Shown in pieces: positions 33,771 through 45,263 of a DNA stretch of 64,000 nucleotides. Made by a program: the position numbers and the translations under genes. The notes under the pieces were generated by a model. That model was not told the origin of the DNA. It worked only from the letters and a program-made list of their open reading frames with translations, and did not search any database. The stretch spans positions 62,001 to 126,000 of the forward strand of contig CAJZBQ010000007.1 of assembly GCA_914767885.1 (NCBI GenBank), written 5' to 3'. Within the stretch, counting starts at the first letter, position 1; every line of letters begins with the position of its first letter. This stretch comes from Blepharisma stoltei (Eukaryota; Ciliophora; Heterotrichea; Heterotrichida; Blepharismidae).

Positions 33771-34410
33771 ACCCCATCCTTGATCGAACGTGGTGTTGGT
33801 TCTTCTAGGAGTGATGGCGTTTGGAGTAATGCTGGTTCTGGGAGTGGTGCTTGGAGTGATGCTGGTTCTGTATGTGTTGGTGGAAGTAGTGTGACGCTGT
33901 GAAATTGAGTAGGGATAAGGTAAATTTTTTCTTCTTCTGATCGAACGATTTTCATATCATGCAAATTTTTATGTATATAAAAAATATATTACTTATCAAA
34001 AGCTTGGGAAGATGTACCTAATGAAGTTGTTTTCAGAGCTTTGAGACGACAAAAAGCTACGGAATCAACCATCAGAGGTGATTTAGTCATCAACCTAGGC
34101 TTAAAAACTCAATAATCTAATAAAATAGAGATTCTTTAAAATTTAAAAAAAAAAAATTAATTCAATAAGGAACAAATTAAAATTTATACAGTTTAAAGTG
34201 GTAACTAATAAATCAAAATATTAAAAATTTGGTATTTTTATGAAATTAATTCAATTTTTTGCTGTAAAAATAATATTAAATACTCTTAACCCTCTTATTT
34301 AAAAGTAAATAAAAAAAATATATATATAAATTTTTTCCCAAAAAAATTTTTTTTAACCCCCATCCTTGATCGAACGATGGCGAGTCGTTCGATCAAGGAT
34401 GGGGGGTGGG
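33771..34410 (+). mobile_element. Family-2 MITE, left end truncated, with nested minisatellite
   Basis: Body and right hairpin (CATCCTTGATCGAACGA / TCGTTCGATCAAGGATG) match the element at 47790-48359, but about 60 bp of the outer left end are missing. Between two copies of GATCGAACG lies roughly 150 extra bases, including a minisatellite built on GGAGTGATGCTGGTTCTG-like units (33809-33880). On the minus strand this stretch is open and Pro/Leu-rich, but probably only as a by-product of the repeat. Confidence 0.65.
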
Positions 34411-34603
34411 AGAGAGAGTTTAAGATGGTAATTGCATATAAAATTAAAAAAAATAGCTATTTGTGAGTGAATAAATGTTGTTGCTCTTTGCGGAGGGGAT
34501 TTAAATAATAAAAATAATTAATTTACTATATGTTCTGATAAAGTCATCTGATTTTAGTTATAGCATTGAAGCCTCTAAAAACTTAAAAAGCTCACAAGGT
34601 ATT

Positions 34604-34914
34604 TATTTACTTACTTAAAGCGGAAGATTCCGCACTTCTCTCGTTTAAAAATTAGTTAAAAACTAAATTTAAAGCATCAAAACTTTAAAAAAACTTAAAA
34701 AAAAGAAACAGCACACTCCGCAGTCGAAATACTGAAGCCGCACCAGCAGCATCACTTGAAGCATCAATAATGCACGCCCATCGATCCTTCGATATGGGCC
34801 ACTAATCAATGCCACTCTGCCACGCCAAGTTAACACACCCACAGGCTCCATAAGCTCCTTATACTTTTGATGCGAAAAGCGCCCTATTTAATATTAATTT
34901 TTTTACAAGGTATT
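34604..34914. mobile_element. 311-bp insertion with 10-bp duplication
   Basis: ACAAGGTATT occurs at 34594-34603 and 34905-34914. Unit 6 has the empty site (CACAAGGCATTAAATC, about 55660). The body is G+C-richer than its surroundings (34700-34870) with a GCGGAA/TTCCGC hairpin at the left, and the right end is T-rich (ATTTTTTT). On the minus strand, GTGGCAGAGTGGC and GGATCGATGGG resemble tRNA-type A and B boxes only loosely. Without terminal inverted repeats, a SINE-like or retroposed RNA origin is the better guess. Confidence 0.5.
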
Positions 34915-35001
34915 AAATCTCCATACTTCAATCCCTTTAATTTACTTATAATATATTTATTATGAGTATCTTCAATAATTCTTTTCAGAAGATAATAAAA
35001 A

Positions 35002-35280
35002 CTCCCCCATTAGCTCGAACAAAAAAATTTTGTTCGCTAACAGAGAGGGGTTCTTTTTTTAAAATTTATAGTAATTTTATTTTTCAAAATTTTAAAAAAT
35101 TCTAATTTGCAAAATTGAGAAATAAAAATTAGTTTAATTTGCAACATTTATTTTTTTAAAAAGCCAGCTGTTTAAAATTACCCAGGATTAGCTAGAGATA
35201 TCATTTATAATAATAATTATCACAAATAAATAAATTTGTTTTTAATAAAAAAATTTTTGTTGAATCACCGAAGGCTGAAA
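35002..35280 (-). mobile_element. Decayed family-1 MITE
   Basis: Starts CTCCCCCATTAGCTCGAAC with a hairpin (GAACAAAAAAATTTTGTTCG) and ends in GAATCACCGAAGG before TAAGG. Strongly diverged. A copy at the same site occurs in unit 6 (55775-56026). Confidence 0.6.
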
Positions 35281-35906
35281 TAAGGTTTTTTTTAGCTTTT
35301 ATAATAAAAATAGGATTTGCCTGCTATAAAGATTTAAATTTTGAAATTCAGATTTTTCAAATTGTAAACTGAGAGAGCAATAGGTGCCAATTTCCTATTT
35401 ATTCTTCTACTTCGATGTTTTTAATTTTAAGATCTTGATTTTTGGTTCAGTTTTTTAAGTTAATTTGTTCAATATTTCTGTCATTCTTTACTTTGCATTT
35501 ATAAAAATCAGCCTTGGTCTTTTTAGATGTAAGTATTGTCAAAAAAATTATTCAACTATGTGGACTGTAGCTAAGATCAAAAATTGAATTTTAAAATTTA
35601 TTAATATTGCATGCGCTATAGTTTTCTGATTTTTTCATATTTTTCCTATTTTATACACAAATCTAATTTGTGCTGATTTTTCTTTGACATAAAGAAAGCT
35701 AAAATTTGCAGAAGCCTTTATAAATCTTATATGCAAAAATTAAAATATTGCTTATTTTCATATGAATTATCAAAAATAAAGTATTTCGGCTACAAACAGT
35801 ATTTTAATTTTTAGATCGAGGATTATTCTGATATAAAGCTTATAATAATTAAAATTAGGTTAAGCAAGTAAATGGTATCAAACAATTACTTTAATTTAAT
35901 AGAGCC
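35281..35906. other. Spacer of unit 4
   Basis: Shared AT-rich spacer (GAAATTCAGATTTTTC, CTACTTCGATGTTTTTAAT). No gene is visible. Confidence 0.5.
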
Positions 35907-37230
35907 TAAAAATGCCAAGAAGCCCTGACTCATCAAAGATGTTTTGGAATTTGGCCAAAGATTAAGGAAGGACTTTGGAGTTCTTTGACTGAGATAGTGA
36001 AAAAATTTTTGAGCTGAATCTTGGGAGGACGAATTACGGTAATTGAAGGAAGAATAAGCTGAGACACTGAAGGGAGTGGCGAAGATGAAGACAAGAGTAG
36101 GACTGACAAAAAGTATTTAGCTAGTCTATGCAAGGAAATAGCTTCCATGAGGGAGATATGCTGTATTTGGAAGGACTGATCCAGGTAATGGACAGAATAA
36201 CTGAATATTTGCCAGAATTAATGACTAAATTAGAAGAAGTAGCCCTGTAAGAGCGTGATGAAAATTTTCCGTCTTAAATTAAAGCATCTAGAAAAGAAAG
36301 AGAAGGAGAAGTTTGATGAAAAATTTCTGTCTTAAATTAAAGCATCTAAAAAACGAAGGGAAGAAGAAGTTTGAGAAGATATAAAGAATAATAGAAAACT
36401 AAAAATCTGGGAAAGGAGAATAAGGATCATGGCGTGCTCCTTAGTTAATCAAGGGTTTTTAGATGATGGAGATGATCCTAAGAGGAGCGGAGGATGAAAA
36501 AAGAATGGAAAAAGCTGAAGATGAAAAATAAGATAAAGACGAAAATGAAGAAGAGCTAAAAATATAAGTTTACTAGGAAAAAGGCATATATGATTTATGA
36601 GAACGGCTAGCAACAGCTTGGAAGAGAAGGGAGAAGCAATGATGGTTCTGATGGGCGAAGGTAGAGTTAAGGAAATCTGAAGTGAAGTGCAGCAATAAAG
36701 TTATTTCATTAGAAATGCTTACTCCCCCCCCCCCTCCGTGAGCGAACAAAAAAATTTTGTTCACTCACGGAGGGGGGTTATTTTTTTTTTTTTTAAAAAC
36801 AATTTATATATAAATTTTATAAAAAATATTTTTTTTCGAAATTTAAAAAAAATCCTAATTTGCAAAAATTGGGAAGCAAATACTATTTAATTTGCAAAAT
36901 TTATGTTTTAAAACGCAATTTGTTTAAAATTAAACAGAATTAGCTCTAGATTTCATTATACTAATTATCACTTATATAGCAAAATTTTTTTTCTATTAAA
37001 ATTTTTTCTATTAAAAATATTTTTGTTCACTCACGGAGGGTGGGTTTTTGGTCAAAAAATGGCGATTTTTCTAATGGTTTTGTTCGCTCACGGAGGGGGG
37101 GGGGGGGAGTTTAGAGACAAACGTGGACAGAAGATTTTTTAGATAAATTGGCTAAATTAGAAGAAGTGTTAGCAAAAATAGTGGAGGAAGCAAGATGAAG
37201 TAGATAACTATTCAAGTAGACTAATTGGGA
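35907..37230 (+). pseudogene. ORF-X relic, unit 4
   Basis: Heavily degraded: a block of about 65 bp around AAATTTCTGTCTTAAATTAAAGCATC is duplicated in tandem (near 36260 and 36318), and stops are frequent. A full-length MITE (36722-37109) sits at the usual target. The downstream TGGACAGAAGATTT segment corresponds to the AWREDLP region of unit 7. Confidence 0.45.
36722..37109 (-). mobile_element. Family-1 MITE, full length, reverse
   Basis: 388 bp after TTA (36719-36721). The right flank is TTTA (37110-37113), so one base was gained or changed. Orientation is opposite to the copy occupying the same target in unit 2. Confidence 0.85.
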
Positions 37231-37309
37231 AAAAAACATAAGTGCTGCATTAGGTTAGATCTAATTAATGATATTAAGCAGCTCCAATTTTTATTTACTC
37301 TTCATGTCA

Positions 37310-37465
37310 TCTTATAAATCTTCTAAAGCACAGTCAACTCTTTCGATGCCTTGTAGGATATTATATCCCTACCTAAAAAGCATCATTCAAGGTAGCAGCT
37401 ACCGTTTCCTCAAGTTTATCCTCTGCTGTCACAGTCACTAAAGGATAATCAGTCATAAAAGTATA
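37310..37465 (+). pseudogene. Ruined C-terminal half of a surface gene, unit 4
   Basis: A short remnant only: CTTCTAAAGCACAGTCAACTC, GTTTCCTCAAGTTTATCC and GATAATCAGTCATAAA. These are enough to align with the longer relics in units 1 and 2 but not to read any protein. Confidence 0.5.
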
Positions 37466-37804
37466 TTTTTTGACTTTTATTTTAACCTATAGAATTTATT
37501 TAAAAAATAAATTTAAAGGGGTTAAATTACATAAAAATGGAATTTTTACTGTATTTTAAAATTTAAGGACAGAGTTAAGACACTGTATTTTCCTATTTTT
37601 AATAGCTGCTTTATTTTCCTTTAATTTATCTTTGCTAATTAGGCTTCTTTTTGAGTTCTAAAGAGATTTTCTAAAATCCTGGTATTCCTTCTACACTTTT
37701 TAAGTTTTGTATATTTTTAAAATGCTAATTTTTTCTATCATTCCTAGCTTTAGAAGGCTTGCTTTCTTAAATTTTTTCTTTATTTTTGTATCTTTTACAT
37801 AAAA

Positions 37805-37871
37805 ACGAGTCCTCATGATTCCATGTCAAAAAATCTGGGCTCTTAATAAACTTTAATATCTAAGCTCAAAA
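37805..37871 (+). promoter_or_regulatory. Leader of gene E
   Basis: Shared leader with CCTCATGATTCCATGTC, TCTGGGCTCTTAATAAA and TCTAAGCTCAAAAATG before the ATG at 37872. Confidence 0.4.
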
Positions 37872-40800
37872 ATGAAAGGTCTTATAAGCTTTCTAGCCCT
37901 TATATGACTAGCTGTGGGAGATCCTAGAAGAACTCCTAAAGATAGATACTTGGATCCTGGAAAAATCAGATGATGAAAAGATACTTGGGCTCCTAATCCT
38001 ATTGAGCTCTCTCAAGCCAACTCTGGGACCAGTGGTGTTACTGTCAATATCAATTTTAGACCTCAAACATCTTTGCCGACAACTGGGAATTTGGGAATTG
38101 TTATTGTGACTGTGCCATCAACTTTTTCAAGCACAACAACTTATACATCTGACTCTATCGCAATAAAGGCAAATACTGATACTTCATATTCTTTTACTTT
38201 GGCAACACCTTTACCTCCTGCCGGAGTCTATGGGCCTTTCCAAATTGTGACTAAAACTTCAACATCTGGGCAAATCTACAACGCAAACTACATTTTTGGT
38301 TGTGTTACAGTTTCAGCCTCTATTTCTCTTTCTAATTCTTTGACAGTAAGTACAGTCAATTTGACCTCTACTACAGCTGTTGTTGGCTTCTTAGATGGGC
38401 TTTACTTTACTTTTGCAATTCCTGCTGGCATTAATCTTTGGAAACATGACATTTTTGAAATAATCCCTGACAGCCGCTGGACAATTTTTTCAAGCCCAAC
38501 TTGCACTTCTGTCGATATTTGAAGCTTTACTAACTATATTAAAGGTCCTAAAGGAGAAAATAGCCTACCTTGTGCTATTGCAGCGAGTGGAGGGGCTAAT
38601 GGAGGATATAATACTGCTAAATCAACCGTAAATCCTGCTACAAACAGTATTTATATATATGGGCTTTCTCAAGACGTGATTATAAATTCAAGTTATCAGG
38701 TCAAGCTTCAAGTTTCCAGCTTTATTCTTCCTCTTGCAACTATTTCAGCGTCAAGCTTCAGTTGGAATCTAAAAATCTGGAGGTGGGGAACTACAAAGTT
38801 GCTTGCTCAATATGCTGGAACTGGGCCATTGGCACCAGTCCCAGGCTCCGTAACAATTATCTCGTGGGTTCCTTATAACATATATTTAGCTTCAACTGAC
38901 ATCCCAGATAGCAGCTCAAACAGTTTTTACTTGTTTACTAAACTCACTTTTCAAGCAGCCCACGCAATTACATATGGGACAATCGTCATTACCTTTGACG
39001 GCAACGCAGATATTTCTTCTGGGTACTGGTGGCAAGACCATGAGGACACACTCCATAATGCTAGAGGAAAATGCTATTTGAATAACTACATAAAAGGTAT
39101 AGAAACCTCCTTGGAGTGGCGCTGCAAGCGCAGGCCACTCCACGCGGAATTCATGGGTTGGTCGAACCAACGCACAGTTTTGGTTCGACCAACTCCTATG
39201 TTGGTTAAACCAACACAGGAATTCCGCATGGAGTGGCCTGCGCTTGCAGCGCCACTCCAAGAAAAGAAGTATATTACATGCAGTGTCAGTGGCTCAAAGG
39301 CAACTATAACTATAGCTTGAGATGCTACTTTGGCAGCATATACAGCTATCTCAATCACATTATTGACCAAACTTACCACAGGAGCTGGAATTGCCTCAAT
39401 AGTAACTACTGATTCAGCTACCTCTGCGAATATTGATCAAACTACTAGTCCATACTCTTGGTCATTTAACTCTGCTTCGACTTATGTACCTATGACTAGT
39501 TTCCAATTCTTTGCAACTGCTACAAATGAAATACCTGCAGGTGGAACGCTCACTGGAGGGGAACAAAAAGGAGGATATATTGGATTCCAATATTTAATGT
39601 GATATATGACCCCAAAAAACGACTGGTCTACATCTACCACATTAAAAATCAGTTTACCAATTTCTAATTCAGGGGTGCAGCTGCTTACATCTTATATTTC
39701 TAATGATGCCACATATAAAGAAAAAATACTTCAAAGCTCAGATTATGCTTCAAGCGCTGTAGCACTTGAATCGGCTATAAACACCCGAGTTCTCAGTGTT
39801 GGAAATCCAGGATCTATTATAATTACATTTAATGCAGGCGCATACCCTACAACAGGAGGTAAGAATATGTTTGCTTTTTCATATGGGGACAACTCAAATT
39901 ATCCTGCTCAAGTTTCATTGCCATTTGTAGCATCAAATGTGGCTACTTTCTATGAGTGTTGGGCTAAGGCTACATCTACAGCAAATGGATGATTAGTAAC
40001 TGAATTTTCGAGCTATGTTTTCTCAGTAATAACATCACTAACAGATTATTATTTAAATGTTGCTTCACTGTGCACTGACAATTATGCTGGAATTCCAATT
40101 GCTGTAGTTTTTCATGCTTTGAATATGAAATTTAATTTTGGAGACTCAGCAAACCTATATTATCTAGATGTAGAATTTAGCTCTTTAGGATCAAGCAATT
40201 TAGGGACTGGGGCAACTGATAAAGTACAAATCCCTGTAGCTAGTGCAGCAATTGGAGCAAGAGCCACTCTTGACCCAACATCAAAAAAAGTAACGATCTC
40301 TGGACTTGGATTTGTTGATGTGAGCAATACAGTAACCGTTTATCTGCCTTATGGAGGAGATATAACTACAAGCTATACTAAACTCAAACTTTCTATTATC
40401 TTGTGGCTGGAGCTGACCCAGCTAATAAAATAGTTCTATATACTGGAGCAGGAGGAAGCACCTTCACTTCATCAGGCCAAGTGCTGTTTTCTTCAGAATC
40501 ATTTACGAGCCCTGCATCTGGGGCATATACTGTTGGAGAAACTTCTGTTACTACAGCACTAAGTGTAACAACTGACTCTTCGATAACTTCCGATATAACT
40601 ACAGGCTGGATTGGAGTTGGACTACCTGCAGGTTTTACTTCCACATCTACTAAACTAAGCTTAGGCTCAAATTCTGAAAATTTATATAGTGCCACTTCAT
40701 CAAGCAGCTCATTTATAGGAGGATTCATGATAGCACCAATTTCTTCCAGTATGTTAGTTACTCACGGAGCAGCAAATACTCTTTCAATGGATAGTGGCCT

Positions 40801-41437
40801 AAATGCTCCATCTTCTACAGGGTCATTATCAGGGTCAGGAACAGGAATCCTCACTGTATTTATAGCAGAACCTATAATAGGCAACGCTTGCAGATGCGCA
40901 TCACAATCTACCCCATTAAGAGCAATTATAAACCCTGCGACGATTACTTCTGATACCTGTACACTAGACAAACTCTTTGCTCAAGGCTCAGACTCAGTCG
41001 ATTCCACCCTCACTTTTAAATTTACAACTGTAAATCCTATTCCTGCAGGCGGAAAAATTATTATTACTCTAGCTTCAGGTTCCTGGAATTTGCCATCGAC
41101 GCCTCCTCTTAAAAGCACATGCCAAGGAGTTGGGTTTTCTGATCAATCCAAAACTCTCCAACAATTATGTTCTGCATCAGGAACAACAGTCACTTTGAGT
41201 CAATTTTCTCAGATTGCTGCAGGTTCAGTCACTGTAAAGCTGTACCATGTAATCCCAATCTCCACAGCTGCAGGCTCAATAAATTGCTTTACAGCTGTAA
41301 GTACTTATGATGCAAATGGCAATTTTATAGATTCTGCATCTAGCAACTTAACTAACTCTGTCACTGTAGCAGTTTCAACTGCAGCAGGTACCACAAGCAC
41401 CAATTCTTTTCTTTCTAAACCATATCCAAATGGCTAG
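37872..41437 (+). pseudogene. Surface protein gene E, one-base deletion and lost 3' half
   Basis: Starts MKGLISFLALIWLAVGD. Open from 37872 to about 40380 with UGA read as Trp at several codons, including ATG-TGA-TAT (39599-39604), where other copies have TGG. A 174-bp palindromic insertion (39098-39271) is in frame and lacks stops, so reading passes through it. Near 40381 one C is missing (SYT followed by KLKLS instead of TTQTFYYL), shifting the frame; the correct reading resumes at LVAGADPANK and runs to the end. The last codons KPYPNG and TAG arise by fusion to the 3' flank (GCTAGAAAGCC). The C-terminal half and GPI tail are therefore absent. Ser/Thr-rich modules are as in gene B. Confidence 0.65.
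39098..39271. mobile_element. 174-bp palindromic TA-bounded element in gene E
   Basis: Inserted between GGTA and TTACATGCAG of the paralogs; TA at each edge (39098-39099, 39272-39273). Inverted ends of about 60 bp are nearly perfect (core TTGGAGTGGCGCTGCAAGCG and GCAGGCCACTCCA). A second hairpin (GGTCGAACCAA / TTGGTTCGACC) lies near the centre. It is far richer in G+C than its host. The length is divisible by three and all codons are sense, so the gene reads on either way. Confidence 0.85.
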
Positions 41438-42852
41438 AAAGCCTTAACTTATCAATCTTTTGTAGATCCTCTAAATTCTTAGGTTTTATATTTTTCTATT
41501 TAATTATGCCTCATTTTCTGTTTAATTTACTTATGTATTTATCTTGTGCTTATCTCATACTTATCTGCTTCTATTTCTAATTAAGTGGAGATGAAGCAGC
41601 CATATATTAAAAATGATTTCTATACCAAGATGGACAGTATTTATGTTTCATTTTGGGATTTGCAAAGAAGCTTTTCTTGAATTTCAATATAGGAAAGCTC
41701 ATAATGCCTTTTCAGCAAGTTTTTAAATGAAAGACCTTTTATTCTTTTCCTTAAAGAATAAAAAGAATTAATTTACTATATTTTATACCTGATTTTGGTT
41801 CTTATATAGCAATGAAGCTTCTAAATACTTAAAAAGCTCGATGGTATTTAAGAAGAAGATACATAAAATCTCTTCAGCCCCCGATTTTGCTCAAGTCATA
41901 AAACTTTATATATAATCCTTAACAATCTAATTAAAGTTTTAAAATTAATTATATCATGACTATCCTTTGTGCTTTACAAATTTCCTAATCTTTTTGATAT
42001 GGGCTTAAAGGGCATGACGCAGGTCTGATAAGAAGTCTTGGAAATCTTGACTGAATGAATTAATTTATTAAGTCAAAATAATTAAAAATCCCATAAAAAG
42101 CAAAGAATATGATAAAGATTAATTATCAAGCATGATAAGATCATTAGAATTAACAAAATCCCAAATATCAAAGGCAATGAGACATATAAAATACAAAATT
42201 TTAGTCGAAAAGCGGGAAGGTTATTAATTAAAATTAAAAAATCACTTATTTCAGCATTAAAAATTAGATGAAGTTTAAACTCATTAATCTTCATGCTTTT
42301 AGATTGCTTTTAACCTCATTATTGTTAAAGAACGATTTAAAACTTTAATTTTTTTATCAAATTAATGATCTTCATTTATACTCCAATTGTAAATCTTAAT
42401 GAAAAATCATTTCGCATCAAAAATAATAATAAAAAATCACAGGCTAATAGAATTATTTGCAAGAGTAATTCCTAAGAGCAAAAAAGTTATATTATTTAAT
42501 TGCCTACTGGATTCGAATACTTGTACGATGAAAATAATGAAATTAAATTATGCAACCTAATAATAGCATATCCTAATTTTATAAAACCTCAAAAAAAGTG
42601 ATTTTGGTAGATATCGTAAGATTGCCCATATTAAACAACGTTATTGATATATTTCTGACATAACCTTTTTTTTAAAAAATTTAAATTGCATGTTATATTT
42701 TTAGAATATTTAAGAGAAAGACTATTTGAAAATATAAGAAAAGCCAATATCTCTTTAGATTAAGCAATAGAAAGGAATTTTTGAATTTAAATAATAAATA
42801 ATAGAGTCAGAATATAGAGAAATATTCATAATTTAATTAGGCGATAAAAATA
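41438..42852. other. 3' flank of gene E and start of a unique block
   Basis: Shared 3' flank to about 41845 (TATGCCTCATTTTCTG). It then breaks off into sequence not present in other units, which continues to about 45640. AT-rich, no gene in this part. Confidence 0.5.
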
Positions 42853-43338
42853 ATGGATTCAAAGATTAGAGACTCAAAAGCATTTAAATGCAATCCCTTA
42901 TACCGATTTTATAACACTCTTGAAGGGGCACTGATAGAATTCATTCGAAATGAAGGACAAGCTTCACTGCATCAGATAATGGAGCATATCGAAGGCAAAA
43001 AGAAAAGGCTGAGAACAATATCTTCAAGAAAATACAAGAAAGAGAGCGTTGAAGAATTAGTGTTCCCAGCTCTGTTTGGTAAGAAAAAACTATTTAATCA
43101 AATTTCAGCAGGAGTTTGAACAGTCAATGTAATACAAATTTAGACCAATTTTGCACTAGAATATGAACAAAAAGTTGTTAAAGAAATAGAAAGAATAAAA
43201 GAGAAAAATAATCAAGAAAGTTATGAGAGGTATATGCAACGCAAAATAACACTAAAAGAGGAAGAAAAATTGAAAATTTTTGAAAAAAGTATTGATACTG
43301 ATATTTATGCTTTGGATACCACAATAGATTGCTATTAG
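42853..43338 (+). CDS. Winged-helix-like / coiled-coil protein, copy 2
   Basis: Exons 42853-43128 and 43144-43338 give 156 aa, start ATG at 42853, stop TAG. Residues about 18-92 parallel the winged-helix-like region of the 6.3-7.0 kb gene: FYNTLEGALIEFIRNEG, LHQIMEHIEGKK, RKYKKESVEELVFPALF. One UGA is read as Trp in AGVWTVN. After the intron a charged helix (NFALEYEQKVVKEIERIKEK) follows. The C-terminus is shorter than in copy 1 and ends DTTIDCY. The long N-terminal disordered stretch of copy 1 is missing. Sequence identity with copy 1 is low, but domain order and intron position are the same. A DNA-binding role is inferred. Confidence 0.65.
43129..43143 (+). other. 15-nt intron
   Basis: GTAATACAAATTTAG between ...WTVN and TNFALEY...; removal takes out an in-frame TAG and keeps the phase. 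Confidence 0.85.
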
Positions 43339-43356
43339 TAATCCATTTTATCCAAA

Positions 43357-43594
43357 ATGAAAATTCAGAGACTTTTTAGTGCTTATAAAGTAGATTCGCA
43401 ATTTTACAAAAAGAGATTTTTCATTTTAAAATTAATGCCATTTTGAAAAGTAAATTGAGATGTAGATGGCAATTCATTGAACTCAAGAGGTATATAACAA
43501 GCTTGATCAATTGGTGGATATTTTGGAGTCCTCGAATGAAGAAATGCAAAGGCAATTTCAAGCATTTATGGAGCTTAATCAACTCTGAAAATAG
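43357..43594 (+). CDS. Possible small helical protein with a 16-nt intron
   Basis: ATG at 43357 opens MKIQRLFSAYKVDSQFYKKR and continues to MPFWK. A GT..AG segment of 16 nt (43450-43465, GTAAATTGAGATGTAG) would join it to MAIHWTQEVYNKLDQLVDIL, then ESSNEEMQRQF to TAG at 43594. The second part has the heptad look of a coiled coil and uses two UGA codons as Trp. It lies 18 bp behind the previous gene and could be its detached 3' end. No family is recognised; about 73 aa. Confidence 0.35.
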
Positions 43595-44259
43595 TGAAAT
43601 AAGCATATTTCTTACTCCTCAGTTAATTGTAAGCCATTAAAGTTTTTCTTAATGGATTAGAAAAGATATTTTAAGCGAAGCAAAATAAGTTGGGTTAATA
43701 TAGAATTTCTCCTCTATTGCTTGTCTTGACCACGCTTCTTTGCGGTTTCCTGGAGCTCTGGTGAGGTGGCAAGTCAACTCCAAGTTAAGAAAATCACATC
43801 CTTTTTGGAAGGATTTGTCAACTTGGAAGTGAATTTCAATTTTAAGTGACTCGCTATAACTCCAGATTGCCATGAAAAAGTGTAATCAAAGCAAGCAATA
43901 GCGTTGTAGGCATAATATAAAAAATTATAACGAATTATTATTTTACTTACGATTTTCGGGCTATTGTAGATAAAATTAAAATGGCAAAAGCAAACCTTAA
44001 AGTCAAAAGATAGAGAGATAATGCGAGATCCAAGAGCTTGTAGAGAGGAAATAAGAATTGTGGCTTTAAAGCAAAACTCTTCAAGATTGTTAGCATGAAG
44101 TATTAAATGGAAAAAAGGACATGAAATATTGGGAAAAAAGATATAAATATTCTCATCAAATCATTAGATATTGCATGAATTAAAAGATAAGTGATGCATA
44201 CTTTATAAGTGCTCCTCTAATTTAATTATCCCTTTATTTAGTGAGATCTTATATAGTAA
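43595..44259. other. Intergenic sequence between convergent genes
   Basis: AT-rich sequence between copy 2 (+) and copy 3 (-) of the winged-helix-like family. No gene or repeat is visible except for short open frames without character. Confidence 0.4.
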
Positions 44260-44460
44260 TTGCCCGAGGATGGCGCAAGATAGCGCCATCCTCGGGCAAT
44301 TCCTAAGAATTATTTTAATATCATTTATATATCAAAAATTTTTTCCATCAAAAAATATTTCTGTTAAAAAAATTTTTGTTCACTCACGGAGGGTGGGTTT
44401 TTGGTCAAAAAATAGCGATTTTTCTAATGGTTTTGTTCACTCACGGAGGGGGGGGGGGAG
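44260..44460 (-). mobile_element. Chimeric 201-bp element, family-1 end plus new hairpin
   Basis: TAA on both sides (44257-44259, 44461-44463). The right 150 bp are family-1 MITE sequence ending in a G-run and GAG. The left end is not the usual C-run hairpin but TTGCCCGAGGATGGCGC / GCGCCATCCTCGGGCAA, a perfect stem around AAGATA. It therefore looks like a family-1 body with a different terminal hairpin. Confidence 0.7.
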
Positions 44461-44475
44461 TAAGGCTTAATTCCC

Positions 44476-45263
44476 TTATGGATAAGCTGATCTTATCATC
44501 ATCTTAAGATCATCAGCCACTTGCTTGTTTCCTGAAACCATTATCAAATAAGTTTTGGTTATCATCGAAGGGTCAGTTGTATTGCTCATTAAATCTTCTT
44601 CAATCTGCCTTTTTATTTTCTGCATTTTTGCGATTTTTTCCCTTCTTTTTTTAGTTTTTTCATTATATTTTATTTTACTCCTTTCTAGGTATACGTTTTT
44701 AGCAAATTTGTACTTGGTCTCATACTTTTGAGCTTCCTCTTCCTAATTTTAAATTACGTTTAAGTAGTAGTGAAAGCGATCATTTAATAAGAAAAGCTTT
44801 GGGTACCAAGACAGCGCATAATCTACGATTTTAAAGGCATCTTTTTTGTATTTCCCTTTTGTTGAGGTGAGAAGAGTGTGCTCTTTAGATTTCACATGCT
44901 CTATTATACTTTCTATTGGAGATGGGCTGTGCTTCCTTACTCCACTTAATAAAGAGAAAGCAATTAATTTTAGTTAAAATAAAAATTTGAAGTCAAAAAT
45001 TTTATATTTCTTTATTTATTCTTAAGATAAGTCAGGAAATTGATAATGCATCCAACTGCAGTGTTTTTAAGTATTATGAGCCGATCATTACCACTTTCTT
45101 GGCAATGTGGATTTTCTAGCATGCTAGGGCTTCTGCTGGGTGATGCGTTCTCCAACTGACTTATATGCCCAATATTAGTGGTTTCCCCTTTTAGTTCATC
45201 ACTGCAGCTTCTTTCTTCTTGATTGCGACTCGGAGTTTCATCAGCAATAATATTTTTGACCAT
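44476..45263 (-). pseudogene. Winged-helix-like family, copy 3, interrupted
   Basis: Starts MVKN (45263), then a Ser/Glu-rich stretch and LKNTAVGCIINFL. It is then broken by about 95 extra bases (44937-45031) absent from copy 1 and full of stops. Copy-1-like sequence resumes (KHSPSPIESIIEHVKSK), passes the same 15-nt intron (44743-44757, GTAATTTAAAATTAG) and ends VADDLKMMIRSAYP with TAA. The insertion begins TTACTCC like a MITE end, but exact TA-to-TA removal does not restore the frame, so I call it broken. It is convergent with copy 2. Confidence 0.6.

Noticed and set aside
34700-34870. tRNA gene in the 311-bp insertion
   Set aside because: A- and B-box-like strings are present on the minus strand but no cloverleaf with acceptor and anticodon stems can be drawn.
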